NCBI RefSeq assembly: GCF_000377645.1
Contig: NZ_KB898495.1
Location: 1-45,940 of the forward strand
Source of the DNA: Thiomonas sp. FB-6
Lineage (GTDB): Bacteria; Pseudomonadota; Gammaproteobacteria; Burkholderiales; Burkholderiaceae_C
Direction: 5' to 3'
Length of the DNA: 45,940 nt
Shown here: positions 25,225 through 34,132 of the stretch, in pieces
Layout of the letters: every line of letters begins with the position of its first letter
Position numbering within the stretch: position 1 is the first letter of the stretch
Translations under genes and position numbers: made by a program
Notes under the pieces: generated by a model
Databases searched by the model: none
Told to the model about the DNA's origin: nothing
The model's input: the letters and a program-made list of their open reading frames with translations, nothing else

Positions 25225-27072
25225 CTATTTGCGGGGGACCTCGACGCGCCGCAGCACCGGTGCATGGTGCAGCAGCGCGAGGACCCGCGCCACCCCGGGG
25301 TTGCCCGCAAGCCCGGCAGCCTCGGCCAGCGGGCCGAAGGCCCTCGCCGTCTGCGGCGCGTACAGCCAGAAGGCGTGTGCGGTGTAGCGGGCCAGGTCCA
25401 GGGCTTCCTGTTCACGCCCCAGGCGCAGCAGCACGATCATGCGCCGCGACAGCAGCTGCGGGTCGCCCCAGACATGCGAGGAGCGCTCCAGCAAGGCCAG
25501 TTCGTCGAGCAGCCGCGCCTGGTCGTCGCCCGGGGCGGGCAGGACCGCGGCGGCCTCGGGGAACTGCGCCAGCGGCAGGAAGAACCAGTCCTCGCGCATC
25601 GCCAGCCGACGCAGCACGACGCCACCGGCGTCGTCGGCGGCGTAGATCATCGAGGTGCGCACGTAATCGATCTGCGCCTTCGCCGTCAGCGCCAGCGCGG
25701 CCGCCGCGGCCAGCAGTGCCGGCGCGCGCGCCAAGGGCCGCGCCGGCGCGGCTCCGGCGCGCGCGCCGGCCGCCGGCGGCTGCGCCGCGCCCTCGGCCCA
25801 GCCGAGCACAAAGGCGAAATCCAGCAGGAAATAGGCGTACCACAGCGGGTACTCGACCAGGCTGTGCAATCCCAGGAAGGCACAGCCCAGCAGCGGAGCG
25901 AGCACCGCGCGCCGCGCATCCGCGCCGCTCGCGCCACGGCGCCAGGCTCCCGACACCCGCCACAGCCAGGCCAGGCCCAGCGCCAGCGGGGGCAGCGTGC
26001 CGGCCACGCCGGTCTCGGCCAGCAGTTGCAGCAGCAGGTCGTGCGCGTTGTCGATGTTTTCCAGCGGCAGCGGATGCAGGTGCCCGGCTACCGAGGTCTG
26101 CTCCAGGCCCCAGCCGATCTGGCCCCAGCCCCAGCCGCGCAGCGGGTGCATGCGCCACACCTCCCAGGCGTCGCGCCAGATGATGGAGCGCGCGTTCACC
26201 GGCTGGTCGATCTGGCGCGACAGCGCGCTCAGGTAGCTGACCCACCCGAGCTCGTTGGCCAGGTGCAGCGCCGCCCACCAGGCCAGATACAGCAGCGGCG
26301 CGGCCAGCAGGGCGCCCATGCGCGCGTCCCGCCACGGCCGGGGCCAGGCCAGAAGAACCAGCAAGGCCAGCACCAGCACGTGCACGGTGCCGGTGCGCGA
26401 GCCGCTGACCACCAGCGCCCAGGCGAGCGCGGCGCTGGCCAGCCAGGCCAGCAGGGCGCGTCCGCGCGGCGCCAGCACGGCGAGCCCCACGTAGCCCAGC
26501 GCCACCGCGGTGGCGTAGTGGTTGGGCTGGCGCAGGTTGCCGTACACGCGTCCGTTGCCCGGGTAGCTGATGAGGTCGAACACCCAGGCCGCGTGCCCGG
26601 CCAGCCAGCGGCTTCCCGAGGGCGACTGCCACATGGCGAACTGCGCCAGGCCCAGCACCACCTGCAGCAGGGCCTGCAGCAACAGGGCCCACGCGGCCAC
26701 CTCGATCCAGCGCGGTTTCGCGGCCAGGCCGCGCGCGAGCGCCGCCACCAGTGCCGCGCCCAGCAGCAGAACCACTGCCAGCCAGCCCTGGCCGGGATAG
26801 GCGAGCAGTCCGGAAATCGCCTGCAATCCGATCACCGCGGCCAGCGCCGCGAACATCAGCGTGGCCCAGCCCACGCGCAGGCGCACGCGCAGCCAGGCCG
26901 CCCCCAGCGCCAGCAGGCTCCAGGCCCAGGCGGCGACGAACATCGAACCCGTTTTCGCGCTCGGCCCCGGGTCCCAGGGCCAGATCAGGCCCAGGCCCAG
27001 CGCCGCCAGCAGCAGCGCGGCGGCCCAGGCGGGAAACTCGTCGGCGAGGGCCGGGGCGGATGGCGGCTTCAT
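25225..27072 (-). CDS. PglL/O-antigen-ligase family membrane protein (Wzy_C)
   Basis: 615 residues with about 10-12 hydrophobic helices over the first 470 residues and a soluble helical tail (LLDELALLERSSHVWGDPQL to the end). The family motifs are VSGSRTGTVHVLVL, NARSIIWRDAWEVWRMHPLRG in the periplasmic loop, NAHDLLLQLLAETG and HSLVEYPLWYAYFLLD, as in PglL O-oligosaccharyltransferases that move lipid-linked glycans to pilin or other proteins. A ligase acting on lipopolysaccharide is the alternative. ATG at 27072 overlaps the M48 stop (ATGA). No pilin gene is nearby. Confidence 0.8.
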   Translation of the reverse strand: MKPPSAPALADEFPAWAAALLLAALGLGLIWPWDPGPSAKTGSMFVAAWAWSLLALGAAWLRVRLRVGWATLMFAALAAVIGLQAISGLLAYPGQGWLAVVLLLGAALVAALARGLAAKPRWIEVAAWALLLQALLQVVLGLAQFAMWQSPSGSRWLAGHAAWVFDLISYPGNGRVYGNLRQPNHYATAVALGYVGLAVLAPRGRALLAWLASAALAWALVVSGSRTGTVHVLVLALLVLLAWPRPWRDARMGALLAAPLLYLAWWAALHLANELGWVSYLSALSRQIDQPVNARSIIWRDAWEVWRMHPLRGWGWGQIGWGLEQTSVAGHLHPLPLENIDNAHDLLLQLLAETGVAGTLPPLALGLAWLWRVSGAWRRGASGADARRAVLAPLLGCAFLGLHSLVEYPLWYAYFLLDFAFVLGWAEGAAQPPAAGARAGAAPARPLARAPALLAAAAALALTAKAQIDYVRTSMIYAADDAGGVVLRRLAMREDWFFLPLAQFPEAAAVLPAPGDDQARLLDELALLERSSHVWGDPQLLSRRMIVLLRLGREQEALDLARYTAHAFWLYAPQTARAFGPLAEAAGLAGNPGVARVLALLHHAPVLRRVEVPRK

Positions 27073-28667
27073 TTGGGCAGGAGTTTGTCCAGGGCCTTGT
27101 CCTGTTCCAGGCGCTGCTGCAGCGCCCGCAACCGGGCATCGATGATGGACGACTCGAAATAGTCGGCGCCCGGCGTGCGCTGCGCGATGTGCAGTTGCAG
27201 CAGCGCCGCTTCCAGGTTGCCGTCGAGCGCGTAGGCCTCCGCGGTGGCCCGGTGCTGCGCCGCGTTCTGCCCGCAGGCAGCGTAGGCCTGGGCCAGCCAG
27301 GTCCACATCTGCTCGTCGCGCGGGTGCAACACCGTCTGTTCGCGCAGGAAGTCACGTGCCTGGGTGCGGGTGGACGGGCTGGCCAGCAGCGCGCGCGCCT
27401 GCAGGTGCAGCACCGCGCGCGAACCCGGGGCCACCTTGCGCAGGCCCTGCGCGAGCGCCAGTGCGTCGGCTTCGCGGTGGCGCGCCAGCAGCAGCTCGCC
27501 TTCCAGCAGGTCCAGCGGCACGCGTTGCGCGGCGTCGAAACCGGCGGCCAGTTGCCGCGCGTGGTCCAGCGAGGCCTCGGCCTGCCCCGTATCTCCGGCG
27601 CCCAGCCAGGCCATGGCGGCGCAGTAGGCCCAGGCCGCATGCTGCGCGGGCCAGCGCTCGGGGCGCCCCGGCTGGGGCTGCTGCATGCTGCGCGCCAGCC
27701 GGCGCAGGTCCTCCGCGCGGGTGGGCCCGAGGGCGCGCGCGCGGGCGTTCATCAGCCAGAAGCTCAGCGTGGTGTCCGGCGGCAGCGGCTGGTTGCCGCC
27801 GCGCGCCTCGGCGTCGCCGATGCGCTCGCTGGTCAGCGGGTGGTCCTGCAGGAAGGCGTAGACGTCGGAATCGTCCAGGCGCGACAGGCTTTGCAGGCGC
27901 TCGAGCATGCTGGCCATGGCCTGCGGCGGGTAGCCGCTGGCGCGCAGCACGCTGGTTCCCACGCGGTCGGCGTCACGCTCGTTGTTGCGCGAGAAACGCA
28001 GCTCGCGGTCCAGCGCCGCGGCCTGGCCGCCCATCATCAGGCCCTCGGCCGCCTGCCCAGAGCCGCCGATGGCCGCCAGCACGCCCAGCACCAGCGAGCC
28101 GATGGACAGGAGCCCGTCGGCACCGGCGCGCGCCAGGCGCTGTTCGACGTGGCGCTGGGTGATGTGCGACATCTCGTGCGCGAACACCGCGGCCACCTGG
28201 GCGCGCGCTTGCGCGTCGACCACCAGCCCGGTGTGCACCCCGATGTGCCCGCCGGGCAGCGCAAAGGCGTTGAAGGTGGGGTCGCGCAGCAGAAACACCT
28301 CGAAGTGGCGCGGCGCCTCGGGTTCGGCGCTGGCCAGCGCGGCCTTGCGCAGGCTGTCGACGATGTCCTGCAGGTACTCGCGCAGCAGCACGTCGCGCAG
28401 GTAGGCGGGATCGCGGCGCAGCTCGCCCATGATGCGTTCGCCCAGGCGCTGTTCGACGGCGGGGCTGAGCAGGCCCTGGCCGGCGTCGCCCAGGGCTGGC
28501 AGCTGGCTGATGGGCTCGCCGGCGAGTTCCGCGCGTGCCGCCGGCGGCACCAGCCCCAGCCCGGCGCAGCCCAGGCAGCGCAGCACCGCGCGGCGCGAGG
28601 GCGCGTGCCGCGCGCAGGACGGCGAGGCCGTCGTGCCGTCGGGGCCAGGGCGATGGGGCAGTGGCAT
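27069..28667 (-). CDS. M48 family metalloprotease with TPR tail (BepA-like)
   Basis: 532 residues. The N-terminus RRAVLRCLGCAGLGLVPPAARA looks like an export signal. The zinc motif HEMSH is at 164-168, with the third ligand in NNERDADRVG. From about 330 a helical TPR-like region follows (AEASLDHARQLAAGFD, ADALALAQGLRKVAPGS). BepA-type proteases act in the periplasm on outer-membrane protein assembly. The start is 19 bases after the ptsI stop, and the stop overlaps the next gene. Both neighbours are unrelated to it in function as far as can be seen. Confidence 0.88.
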   Translation of the reverse strand: MPLPHRPGPDGTTASPSCARHAPSRRAVLRCLGCAGLGLVPPAARAELAGEPISQLPALGDAGQGLLSPAVEQRLGERIMGELRRDPAYLRDVLLREYLQDIVDSLRKAALASAEPEAPRHFEVFLLRDPTFNAFALPGGHIGVHTGLVVDAQARAQVAAVFAHEMSHITQRHVEQRLARAGADGLLSIGSLVLGVLAAIGGSGQAAEGLMMGGQAAALDRELRFSRNNERDADRVGTSVLRASGYPPQAMASMLERLQSLSRLDDSDVYAFLQDHPLTSERIGDAEARGGNQPLPPDTTLSFWLMNARARALGPTRAEDLRRLARSMQQPQPGRPERWPAQHAAWAYCAAMAWLGAGDTGQAEASLDHARQLAAGFDAAQRVPLDLLEGELLLARHREADALALAQGLRKVAPGSRAVLHLQARALLASPSTRTQARDFLREQTVLHPRDEQMWTWLAQAYAACGQNAAQHRATAEAYALDGNLEAALLQLHIAQRTPGADYFESSIIDARLRALQQRLEQDKALDKLLPK

Positions 28668-28685
28668 GCGCTTCGGGGTCGCGGA

Positions 28686-30443
28686 TCAGCCTGCCAGCGC
28701 GGCCAACGCGCGCGCCTGGCCCTCGGGTTCGAGCTCGGCCAGCACGGCCTGCGCCAGCGGCGCCAGGCGCGAGCAGTCGGCGCGCAGCACCTCCTGCTTG
28801 ACCCGCAGGATCTGCGCCGGGTGCATGGAGAAGCTGCGCAGGCCCAGGCCCAGCAGCAGGCGCGTGAGCTGCGGGTCGCCGGCCATCTCCCCGCACACGC
28901 TGACGTGCACCGGCCGTCCCTTCCAGCCGTGCGCGGCGTGGGACAGCGAAATGGTCTGCGCCAGCAGTTGCAGCACCGCCGGGTGCAGCGGGTCGTAGAG
29001 TTCGGCCACGCTCTCGTCGGCGCGGTCGATGGCCAGCGTGTATTGCACCAGGTCGTTGGTGCCCACGGAAATGAAGTCGAAGTAGCGCAGGAACAGCGGC
29101 AGCATGAGCACCGCGCCGGGAACCTCGATCATTACCCCCAACTCGACCGGGCCGGCCTCGACGCCGGCGGCGCGCAGCTCCGCCCGCGCCAGCTCCAGCT
29201 GCTCCAGGGTCTGGCGCAGCTCCCGCGCGTGCGCCAGCATGGGCACCAGGATGCGCAGCGGCCCGAAGGCGGCGGCACGCAGCAGCGCGCGCAGCTGCAC
29301 GCGGAACATCGCCGGGTCGGACAGGCTGTAGCGGATCGCGCGCAGGCCCAGCGCCGGGTTCAGGTGGGTGAATTCCCCGTCGCGGTAGTCCAGGTCGGCG
29401 TCCAGGGGCTTGTCGGCGCCGATGTCGATGGTGCGGATGGTCACGGGCTTGCCGCCCATGGACTGCAGGACACGCCGATAGGCCTCGAACTGCTCGTCCT
29501 CGCCGGGCAGGTCGCGGCTCCGGTTCATGAACAGGAACTCGGTGCGGAACAGCCCGATGCCGCCGGCGCCGGCCACCAGCGCGGTGTCGCAGTCGTCGGG
29601 CAGCTCGATGTTGGCCAGCAGCTCGATGGTCTGGCCGTCCAGCGTGCGCGCCGGGGTGTTGCGCAGGCGCAGCAGGCGCTGGCGCGACAGTTCCGACTCC
29701 TGCTTGCGCACGCGGTAATCGTCGACGATGGCCGGGGAGGGGTCGACGATGAGCAGGCCGTTGTCGCCGTCGATGATCACCCAGTCGTCCTGGCGGATCA
29801 GCCGGCTGGCCTCGCGCGCGCCCACCACCGCCGGGATGTCCAGGCTGCGCGCGACGATGGCGGTGTGCGAGGTCTTGCCCCCGATGTCGGTGACGAAGCC
29901 GCGGAACACCCCCTGCTTGAACTGCATCATGTCGGCCGGCGCGATGTCGTGGGCCACCAGCACCAGGTCGTCGCCGCCGTGCACGCCTCCGGTCAGCCCT
30001 TGCGTGCCCTGCAGCGCGCGCAGCAGGCGCTCGACTACCTGTTCGACGTCGGCCTTGCGCTCGCGCAGGTAGCTGTCGTCCATGTCGTCGAAACTGCGGG
30101 CGATGACGTCCAGTTGCGCGGTCAGCGCCCATTCGGCGTTGTAGCGCCGGCGCCGGATCCAGCCCGCGGTCTCGCGCCCGATCTGCGGGTCGTCGAGCAG
30201 CATCATGTGCACGTCCATGAACGCGGCCAGCTCGGGCGGCGCGTCGGGCGGCAGCTCGGCCTGCAGGGTCTGCAGTTCCGCGCGCACGGCGCTGCGCGCC
30301 GCGCGCAGGCGGTTCACCTCGGCTTCCTCCTGGCCGGGGTCGACGAAGTAGTGCGCCACGTCCAGCCGGGCCGAGGAAATGAGCACGGCGCGTCCTACGG
30401 CGACGCCGCGCGATACGGGGATACCGAACATCTGCAGGGCCAT
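28686..30443 (-). CDS. ptsI: Phosphoenolpyruvate-protein phosphotransferase (enzyme I)
   Basis: 585 residues, full length. Enzyme I takes phosphate from phosphoenolpyruvate and passes it to HPr. Phospho-His lies in GGKTSHTAIVARSLDIPAVV (about residue 190). GIGLFRTEFLFMNR, EVPGAVLM, SVGTNDLVQYTLAIDR and VSVCGEMAGDP complete the PEP-binding barrel. The start MALQMFGIPVSRGVAVG is typical although no good ribosome site is seen. HPr and EIIA lie 2.2 kb upstream on the same strand, separated by a two-component pair. Confidence 0.96.
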   Translation of the reverse strand: MALQMFGIPVSRGVAVGRAVLISSARLDVAHYFVDPGQEEAEVNRLRAARSAVRAELQTLQAELPPDAPPELAAFMDVHMMLLDDPQIGRETAGWIRRRRYNAEWALTAQLDVIARSFDDMDDSYLRERKADVEQVVERLLRALQGTQGLTGGVHGGDDLVLVAHDIAPADMMQFKQGVFRGFVTDIGGKTSHTAIVARSLDIPAVVGAREASRLIRQDDWVIIDGDNGLLIVDPSPAIVDDYRVRKQESELSRQRLLRLRNTPARTLDGQTIELLANIELPDDCDTALVAGAGGIGLFRTEFLFMNRSRDLPGEDEQFEAYRRVLQSMGGKPVTIRTIDIGADKPLDADLDYRDGEFTHLNPALGLRAIRYSLSDPAMFRVQLRALLRAAAFGPLRILVPMLAHARELRQTLEQLELARAELRAAGVEAGPVELGVMIEVPGAVLMLPLFLRYFDFISVGTNDLVQYTLAIDRADESVAELYDPLHPAVLQLLAQTISLSHAAHGWKGRPVHVSVCGEMAGDPQLTRLLLGLGLRSFSMHPAQILRVKQEVLRADCSRLAPLAQAVLAELEPEGQARALAALAG

Positions 30444-30505
30444 GCGCGCAATGGTACGTGGCCTCGCGGCGGATGGGCGACGCTGCTCGCGGCGCCCTGC
30501 CCGGG

Positions 30506-31711
30506 CTATTGCGGGAAGTCCCCCGCGGCCGGCGCCTCGCCCAGTTCGGCCAGGTCCAGCACGAAGCAGGCGCCGCCGCCGGGGTTGGCCTCGTAGTGGG
30601 CGTCGCCCCCGTGCAGGCGAGCGATGCGGCGCACCAGCGCCAGGCCCAGGCCGCTGCCCTCGGTGCTGGCGCCGAGCCGGATGAAGGGCTCGAAAATGCG
30701 TTCGGCCTGCGCCAGCGGCACGCCGGGGCCCTGGTCGCGCACGAGGATGCGCGCGCCGCGGCGGCTGCGCTGCACTTCCAGCTGCGCGCCGTCCACGCCG
30801 GCGTGCTTGCGCGCGTTGCTGAGCAGGTTGCGGATGGCGTGGCGCACCAGGCGCTCGTCGGCGCGCATGCGCACCCAGTCCCCGTGCGCCTCGATGTCCT
30901 CGCGCGAGGCCTCCTCGGCGGCCACCGCCAGCACGTCGACCTCCTCGAGTTGCAGCGCATGCGTGGTGTCCGAGTCGAGCCGGCTGAACAACAGGATGGA
31001 GCCGATCAGGCGGTCGAGTTCGGCGAGGTCGCGCCGGGCCTCGGCCAGCGCACCGGCGCGCTGAGCCGCCGCCGCGCCCCCCGGTGCCTGGCGCTCCAGC
31101 GCCTCCAGGGTCATGCGCAGGCGTGTCAGCGGGGTGCGCAGTTCGTGCGAGGTGTAGGCGAGCAGGGACTTGTGGCTGCGCACCAGCGCTTCGATGCGTT
31201 CGGCGGCCTGGTTGAAGGCCACGGCCAGCGCGGCCACCTCGTCGCCGCCCTCGACGGCCACGCGCGCGCCCAGGTCGAGGTTGCCCAGCGCCTGCACGCC
31301 GCGCTGCAGGCGCTGCAGGCGCCGGGTCAGGCGGTGCATCAGCGGCAGGGTCACCGCGCCCACGACGACGGCGCTGAGCAGCGTGGTGCTCAAGGGCGAC
31401 AGCAGCAGGTGGCGCCACGGCGAGGGCTTGAGCCCGTACAGATGGAAAAAGGCCTGCAGCAGCTGCTTGCGCAGCTCGGCCTGCTGGGGGTCGGAGAAGA
31501 ACACCATGTGCAGCACCAGCGCCGACACCAGCGATTGCGCCAGCAGCGCACCGACCAGCGCCAGCGCGATGCGCGCGCCCAGGCGCGACGGCGCGCCGGC
31601 GTCGGCATCCGCGGGCGAGCGCGCGCGTTGCGCGCCCGGCGCCGCCGACGGGTCCGATGCGGGCGATGGCCGGGCTTCGTCACCCTGGGCCGGAAGCGTC
31701 GGCGCGCTCAA
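30506..31711 (-). CDS. Sensor histidine kinase
   Basis: 401 residues from TTG at 31711, chosen because GAGGAGG stands exactly 8 bases before it; a GTG at 31789 would overlap the regulator by 35 bases. Two membrane helices (IALALVGALLAQSLVSALVL and TTLLSAVVVGAVTLPLM) enclose only about 40 periplasmic residues. A HAMP-like stretch, the H-box AYTSHELRTPLTRLRMTLE (His near 188), and N, G1 and G2 boxes (RNLLSNARKHAG, DQGPGVPL, GSGLGLALVRRIA) follow. The signal is unknown. It forms a pair with the regulator upstream. Confidence 0.9.
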   Translation of the reverse strand: MSAPTLPAQGDEARPSPASDPSAAPGAQRARSPADADAGAPSRLGARIALALVGALLAQSLVSALVLHMVFFSDPQQAELRKQLLQAFFHLYGLKPSPWRHLLLSPLSTTLLSAVVVGAVTLPLMHRLTRRLQRLQRGVQALGNLDLGARVAVEGGDEVAALAVAFNQAAERIEALVRSHKSLLAYTSHELRTPLTRLRMTLEALERQAPGGAAAAQRAGALAEARRDLAELDRLIGSILLFSRLDSDTTHALQLEEVDVLAVAAEEASREDIEAHGDWVRMRADERLVRHAIRNLLSNARKHAGVDGAQLEVQRSRRGARILVRDQGPGVPLAQAERIFEPFIRLGASTEGSGLGLALVRRIARLHGGDAHYEANPGGGACFVLDLAELGEAPAAGDFPQ

Positions 31712-31754
31712 GTCCGGGCCCTCCTCGCCGCGCTCGCGTCCCCGCGCGCGGCGT

Positions 31755-32510
31755 TCATTCCTGGCTCCGCGCGAACACGTAGCCCGCACCGCGCAGCGTG
31801 AGGATGCGCCGCGGATGCCGGGGGTCGTCCTCCAGCACCGCGCGGATGCGGCTGACGTGCACGTCGATGGATCGGTCGTAGACCTCCTGCGCGCCGCTGC
31901 TCTTGACCGCGTCCAGCAGAAAGTCGCGCGACAGCACGCGCCCCGGGTGCCGGGCCAGGGCCAGCAGCAGGTCGAACTGGTAGCCGGTGAGCTGGCGCAG
32001 TTCGCCGTCGATGCGGGCGTGGCGGGCCTGCGGGTCGATCTCCAGCCGTCCGAAGCGCAGCACGTGGGTGCTGCCCGGCTGGCCCTGGCGCCTGCGCACG
32101 ATGGCGCGCAGGCGCGCCAGCAGTTCGCGCGGCTCGAAGGGCTTGGCCAGGTAGTCGTCGGCGCCGAGCTCCAGGCCGATCACGCGGTCGAGCGGATCGC
32201 CGCGCGCGCTCAGCACCAGCACCGGCAGGTCGTCGCCGCCGCCGCGCAGGCGCCGGCACAGGTCCAGGCCGTCGCCGTCGGGCAGCATCAGGTCGAGGAC
32301 CACGGCGTCGAAACCCGGGCCGTGGCGCGCGGACTCCAGTTCCTGCTGCGCCAGCGCCAGCGTGGGCGCGCGCCGCACGGTCCAGCCGGCCTCGGACAGG
32401 TAGTCCTCGACCATGCGGCCCAGCCGGACGTCGTCCTCGATCAGCAGCACGCGCTGGCGCAGGCCTGCCGCGGGGGAGGTGGCGGTGGCGGAGGTGGCGA
32501 TTTCGGACAT
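31755..32510 (-). CDS. OmpR/PhoB-type response regulator
   Basis: 251 residues from ATG at 32510 (MSEIATSATATSPAAG, then RVLLIEDDVRLGRMVEDYL). The phosphate-accepting Asp is in DAVVLDLMLPDGDG; Thr/Ser and Lys switch residues are in VLVLSARGD and YLAKPFEP. The C-terminal winged helix ends with DRSIDVHVSRIRAVLEDDPR and RILTLRGAGYVFA. It is cotranscribed with the histidine kinase. Its location between HPr and EI is unusual. Confidence 0.92.
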   Translation of the reverse strand: MSEIATSATATSPAAGLRQRVLLIEDDVRLGRMVEDYLSEAGWTVRRAPTLALAQQELESARHGPGFDAVVLDLMLPDGDGLDLCRRLRGGGDDLPVLVLSARGDPLDRVIGLELGADDYLAKPFEPRELLARLRAIVRRRQGQPGSTHVLRFGRLEIDPQARHARIDGELRQLTGYQFDLLLALARHPGRVLSRDFLLDAVKSSGAQEVYDRSIDVHVSRIRAVLEDDPRHPRRILTLRGAGYVFARSQE

Positions 32511-32640
32511 GGGATGGGGCCGGACAGGGGCGGGCACGACGGCCCGCTTCGCATGATGCGACGCGCGCATTGCCGCTGTGTTCGCGCGTATGTCGAAGTA
32601 TTGCGCATGGCGGCCCCGCGCGCGCGCCCTGCGGGGCCGG

Positions 32641-32910
32641 CTATTCGCCTTCGCCGAACTTGTCGCGCACCAGTTCGTCGAGCGCCGCCAGGGCCTTCTC
32701 GGCGTCGGCTCCTTCGGCCTCCAGCACCAGGCGCGTGCCCTGGCCGGCGGCCAGCATCATGACCCCCATGATGCTCTTCGCATTGACTCGCCGCGTGCCC
32801 TTGCTGAGCCAGACCTCGCTGTCGAATTCGGAGGCCAGCTTGGTCAGCTTGGCCGACGCGCGGGCGTGCAGTCCGAGCTTGTTGCCGATCAGGATGTCGA
32901 GTCGGGGCAT
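32641..32910 (-). CDS. ptsH: HPr phosphocarrier protein
   Basis: 89 residues. The phosphate-accepting His15 is in GNKLGLHARASAKLTKLA, and Ser46 sits in VNAKSIMGVMMLA. It carries phosphate from EI to EIIA. The ATG at 32910 lies within the end of the EIIA gene (22-base overlap), so the two are coupled. Ser46 leaves open control by an HPr kinase, which is not in the window. Confidence 0.95.
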   Translation of the reverse strand: MPRLDILIGNKLGLHARASAKLTKLASEFDSEVWLSKGTRRVNAKSIMGVMMLAAGQGTRLVLEAEGADAEKALAALDELVRDKFGEGE

Positions 32911-33374
32911 GGGCACGGCGCCGCGGCGGCGGCACAGGGTTCGCGGGGCGCCGGCTGCGCACAGGGCGCGGCGTCGGCCTCGACTTCGGCGATGGCGTGG
33001 CGGCCGCCCTCGATCGCGCGCTCGACCAGCCGGTCCAGCCCTTCGCGGCGATAGCACAGGCAGCGCAGCAGCATCGGCAGGTTCACGCCGCCCACCAGGC
33101 GCAGCCGCGCGTCGCCGGCGACGTCGAACACGAGGCGCCGCGCGGTATTGCAGGGCGTGGCGCCCGCGGTGTCGGCCAGCACCAGCACCTCGCCGCCGTC
33201 GGCCGCCAGGCGCGCGATGGCCCGTTGCGCCTGGCCCAGCAGGGCCAGGGTGTCGGCGTCGGGCTGCACGTCCAGCGCCTCCAGGCCCGCGGGAGTCGAG
33301 CCGTAGACGTGCTCCGCGCAGGCGCGCAGGGCGCTGGCCAGCGGAGCGTGGGCGATGATCAGGATCCCAGGCAC
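32889..33374 (-). CDS. PTS EIIA component, mannose-family
   Basis: 161 residues from GTG at 33374. The fold of the mannose-type EIIA is clear: GILIIAHAPLASALRACAEH with the active His at residue 9, VLVLADTAGATPCNTARRL, and LRLVGGVNLPMLLRCLCYR. No EIIB, EIIC or EIID follow, so it is probably a regulatory phosphate acceptor rather than part of a sugar importer, as in other Burkholderiales. The tail (about 140-161) is Ala/Pro/Cys-rich and overlaps the HPr start. Confidence 0.88.
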   Translation of the reverse strand: MPGILIIAHAPLASALRACAEHVYGSTPAGLEALDVQPDADTLALLGQAQRAIARLAADGGEVLVLADTAGATPCNTARRLVFDVAGDARLRLVGGVNLPMLLRCLCYRREGLDRLVERAIEGGRHAIAEVEADAAPCAQPAPREPCAAAAAPCPCPDSTS

Positions 33375-33468
33375 GGGAGGGGGTATGGAGCCGGTTGGAC
33401 CTTCGATGGTAGCTGCATTGCAGCAAAACCGCTTCGGGAACTCCCTGAAGCCCTTCGGGGGCCGGCGC

Positions 33469-34077
33469 TCAACGGGCGGCGGCCGGGGCGGCGCCCAGTT
33501 GCACGGAGCCGGCGAAGCTGTGCGCCGCATCCTCGCGGTAGTCGGCGTCCTTGGCCAACACGACGGCCTGGAACACCTGCGCGCCCTGGGCGAACAGCAG
33601 CACGTGTTCGCGCAGCGCGCCGCCGCCGGGAGCCTGGCCGGCAAGGTCGAGCTCGACGGAGTCGGCGAGGCCGGGCGCCGCGTGGCGCACCTGGGCCGCT
33701 TGCTGGCGCAGCACGCGGCCGCGGATGTTCGAGACTGCGTCGCGCCGGAGTTCGGCCAGCGCCGGCGCCACCAGCGCGGCGTCGCCCAGGTCGGCATGGG
33801 CCAGCGCGAAGGTCATGTGGGCGGCCTCGCAGCCGGTCATGCTCATGTCCAGGCGCTTGCCGGCCAGCACCACGGGCTGGGTGACATGTTGCGGCTTGCA
33901 GGGGTATTGCAGCAGGATGTCCACGCCCGGGGGACCCGCCTGGCGCCAGTCCAGCGCCGGCGAGCAGGCCCACAGCGAGCCCGCCAGCGCCGTGCCGGCC
34001 GCGATGCGCGCGGCGCGCGCGACCCGGCGCGGGATTGATCGTACGCAAGGCCTCGGCGAGGATTCGGGATTTAGCAT
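33469..34077 (-). CDS. Putative outer-membrane lipoprotein of unknown function
   Basis: 202 residues. Basic N-region, hydrophobic core and lipobox AGSLWAC with Cys38 predict a lipoprotein. The mature part has YPCKPQHVTQPVVLAGKRLD, TGCEAAHMTFALAHADLGD and a later REHVLLFAQGAQVFQAVVLA strand region. Conserved Cys in PCKP and TGCE may pair. No family was recognised. It is transcribed away from the periplasmic thioredoxin gene (55 bases between starts), so the two may share a control region; a disulfide-bearing envelope protein beside a thioredoxin is suggestive only. Confidence 0.65.
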   Translation of the reverse strand: MLNPESSPRPCVRSIPRRVARAARIAAGTALAGSLWACSPALDWRQAGPPGVDILLQYPCKPQHVTQPVVLAGKRLDMSMTGCEAAHMTFALAHADLGDAALVAPALAELRRDAVSNIRGRVLRQQAAQVRHAAPGLADSVELDLAGQAPGGGALREHVLLFAQGAQVFQAVVLAKDADYREDAAHSFAGSVQLGAAPAAAR

Positions 34078-34132
34078 CGTCGCATTATCCCAGCGTCCCG
34101 GATCCCGGAGTTCCCGGCAGTCCGCCACGGCC

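Noticed and set aside
26751-30596. A 1281-codon open frame on the + strand
   Set aside because: It lies opposite the PglL-type gene, the M48 protease and ptsI, all with clear family motifs. Its product is Gln/Arg/His-rich low complexity, typical of antisense frames in GC-rich genes.
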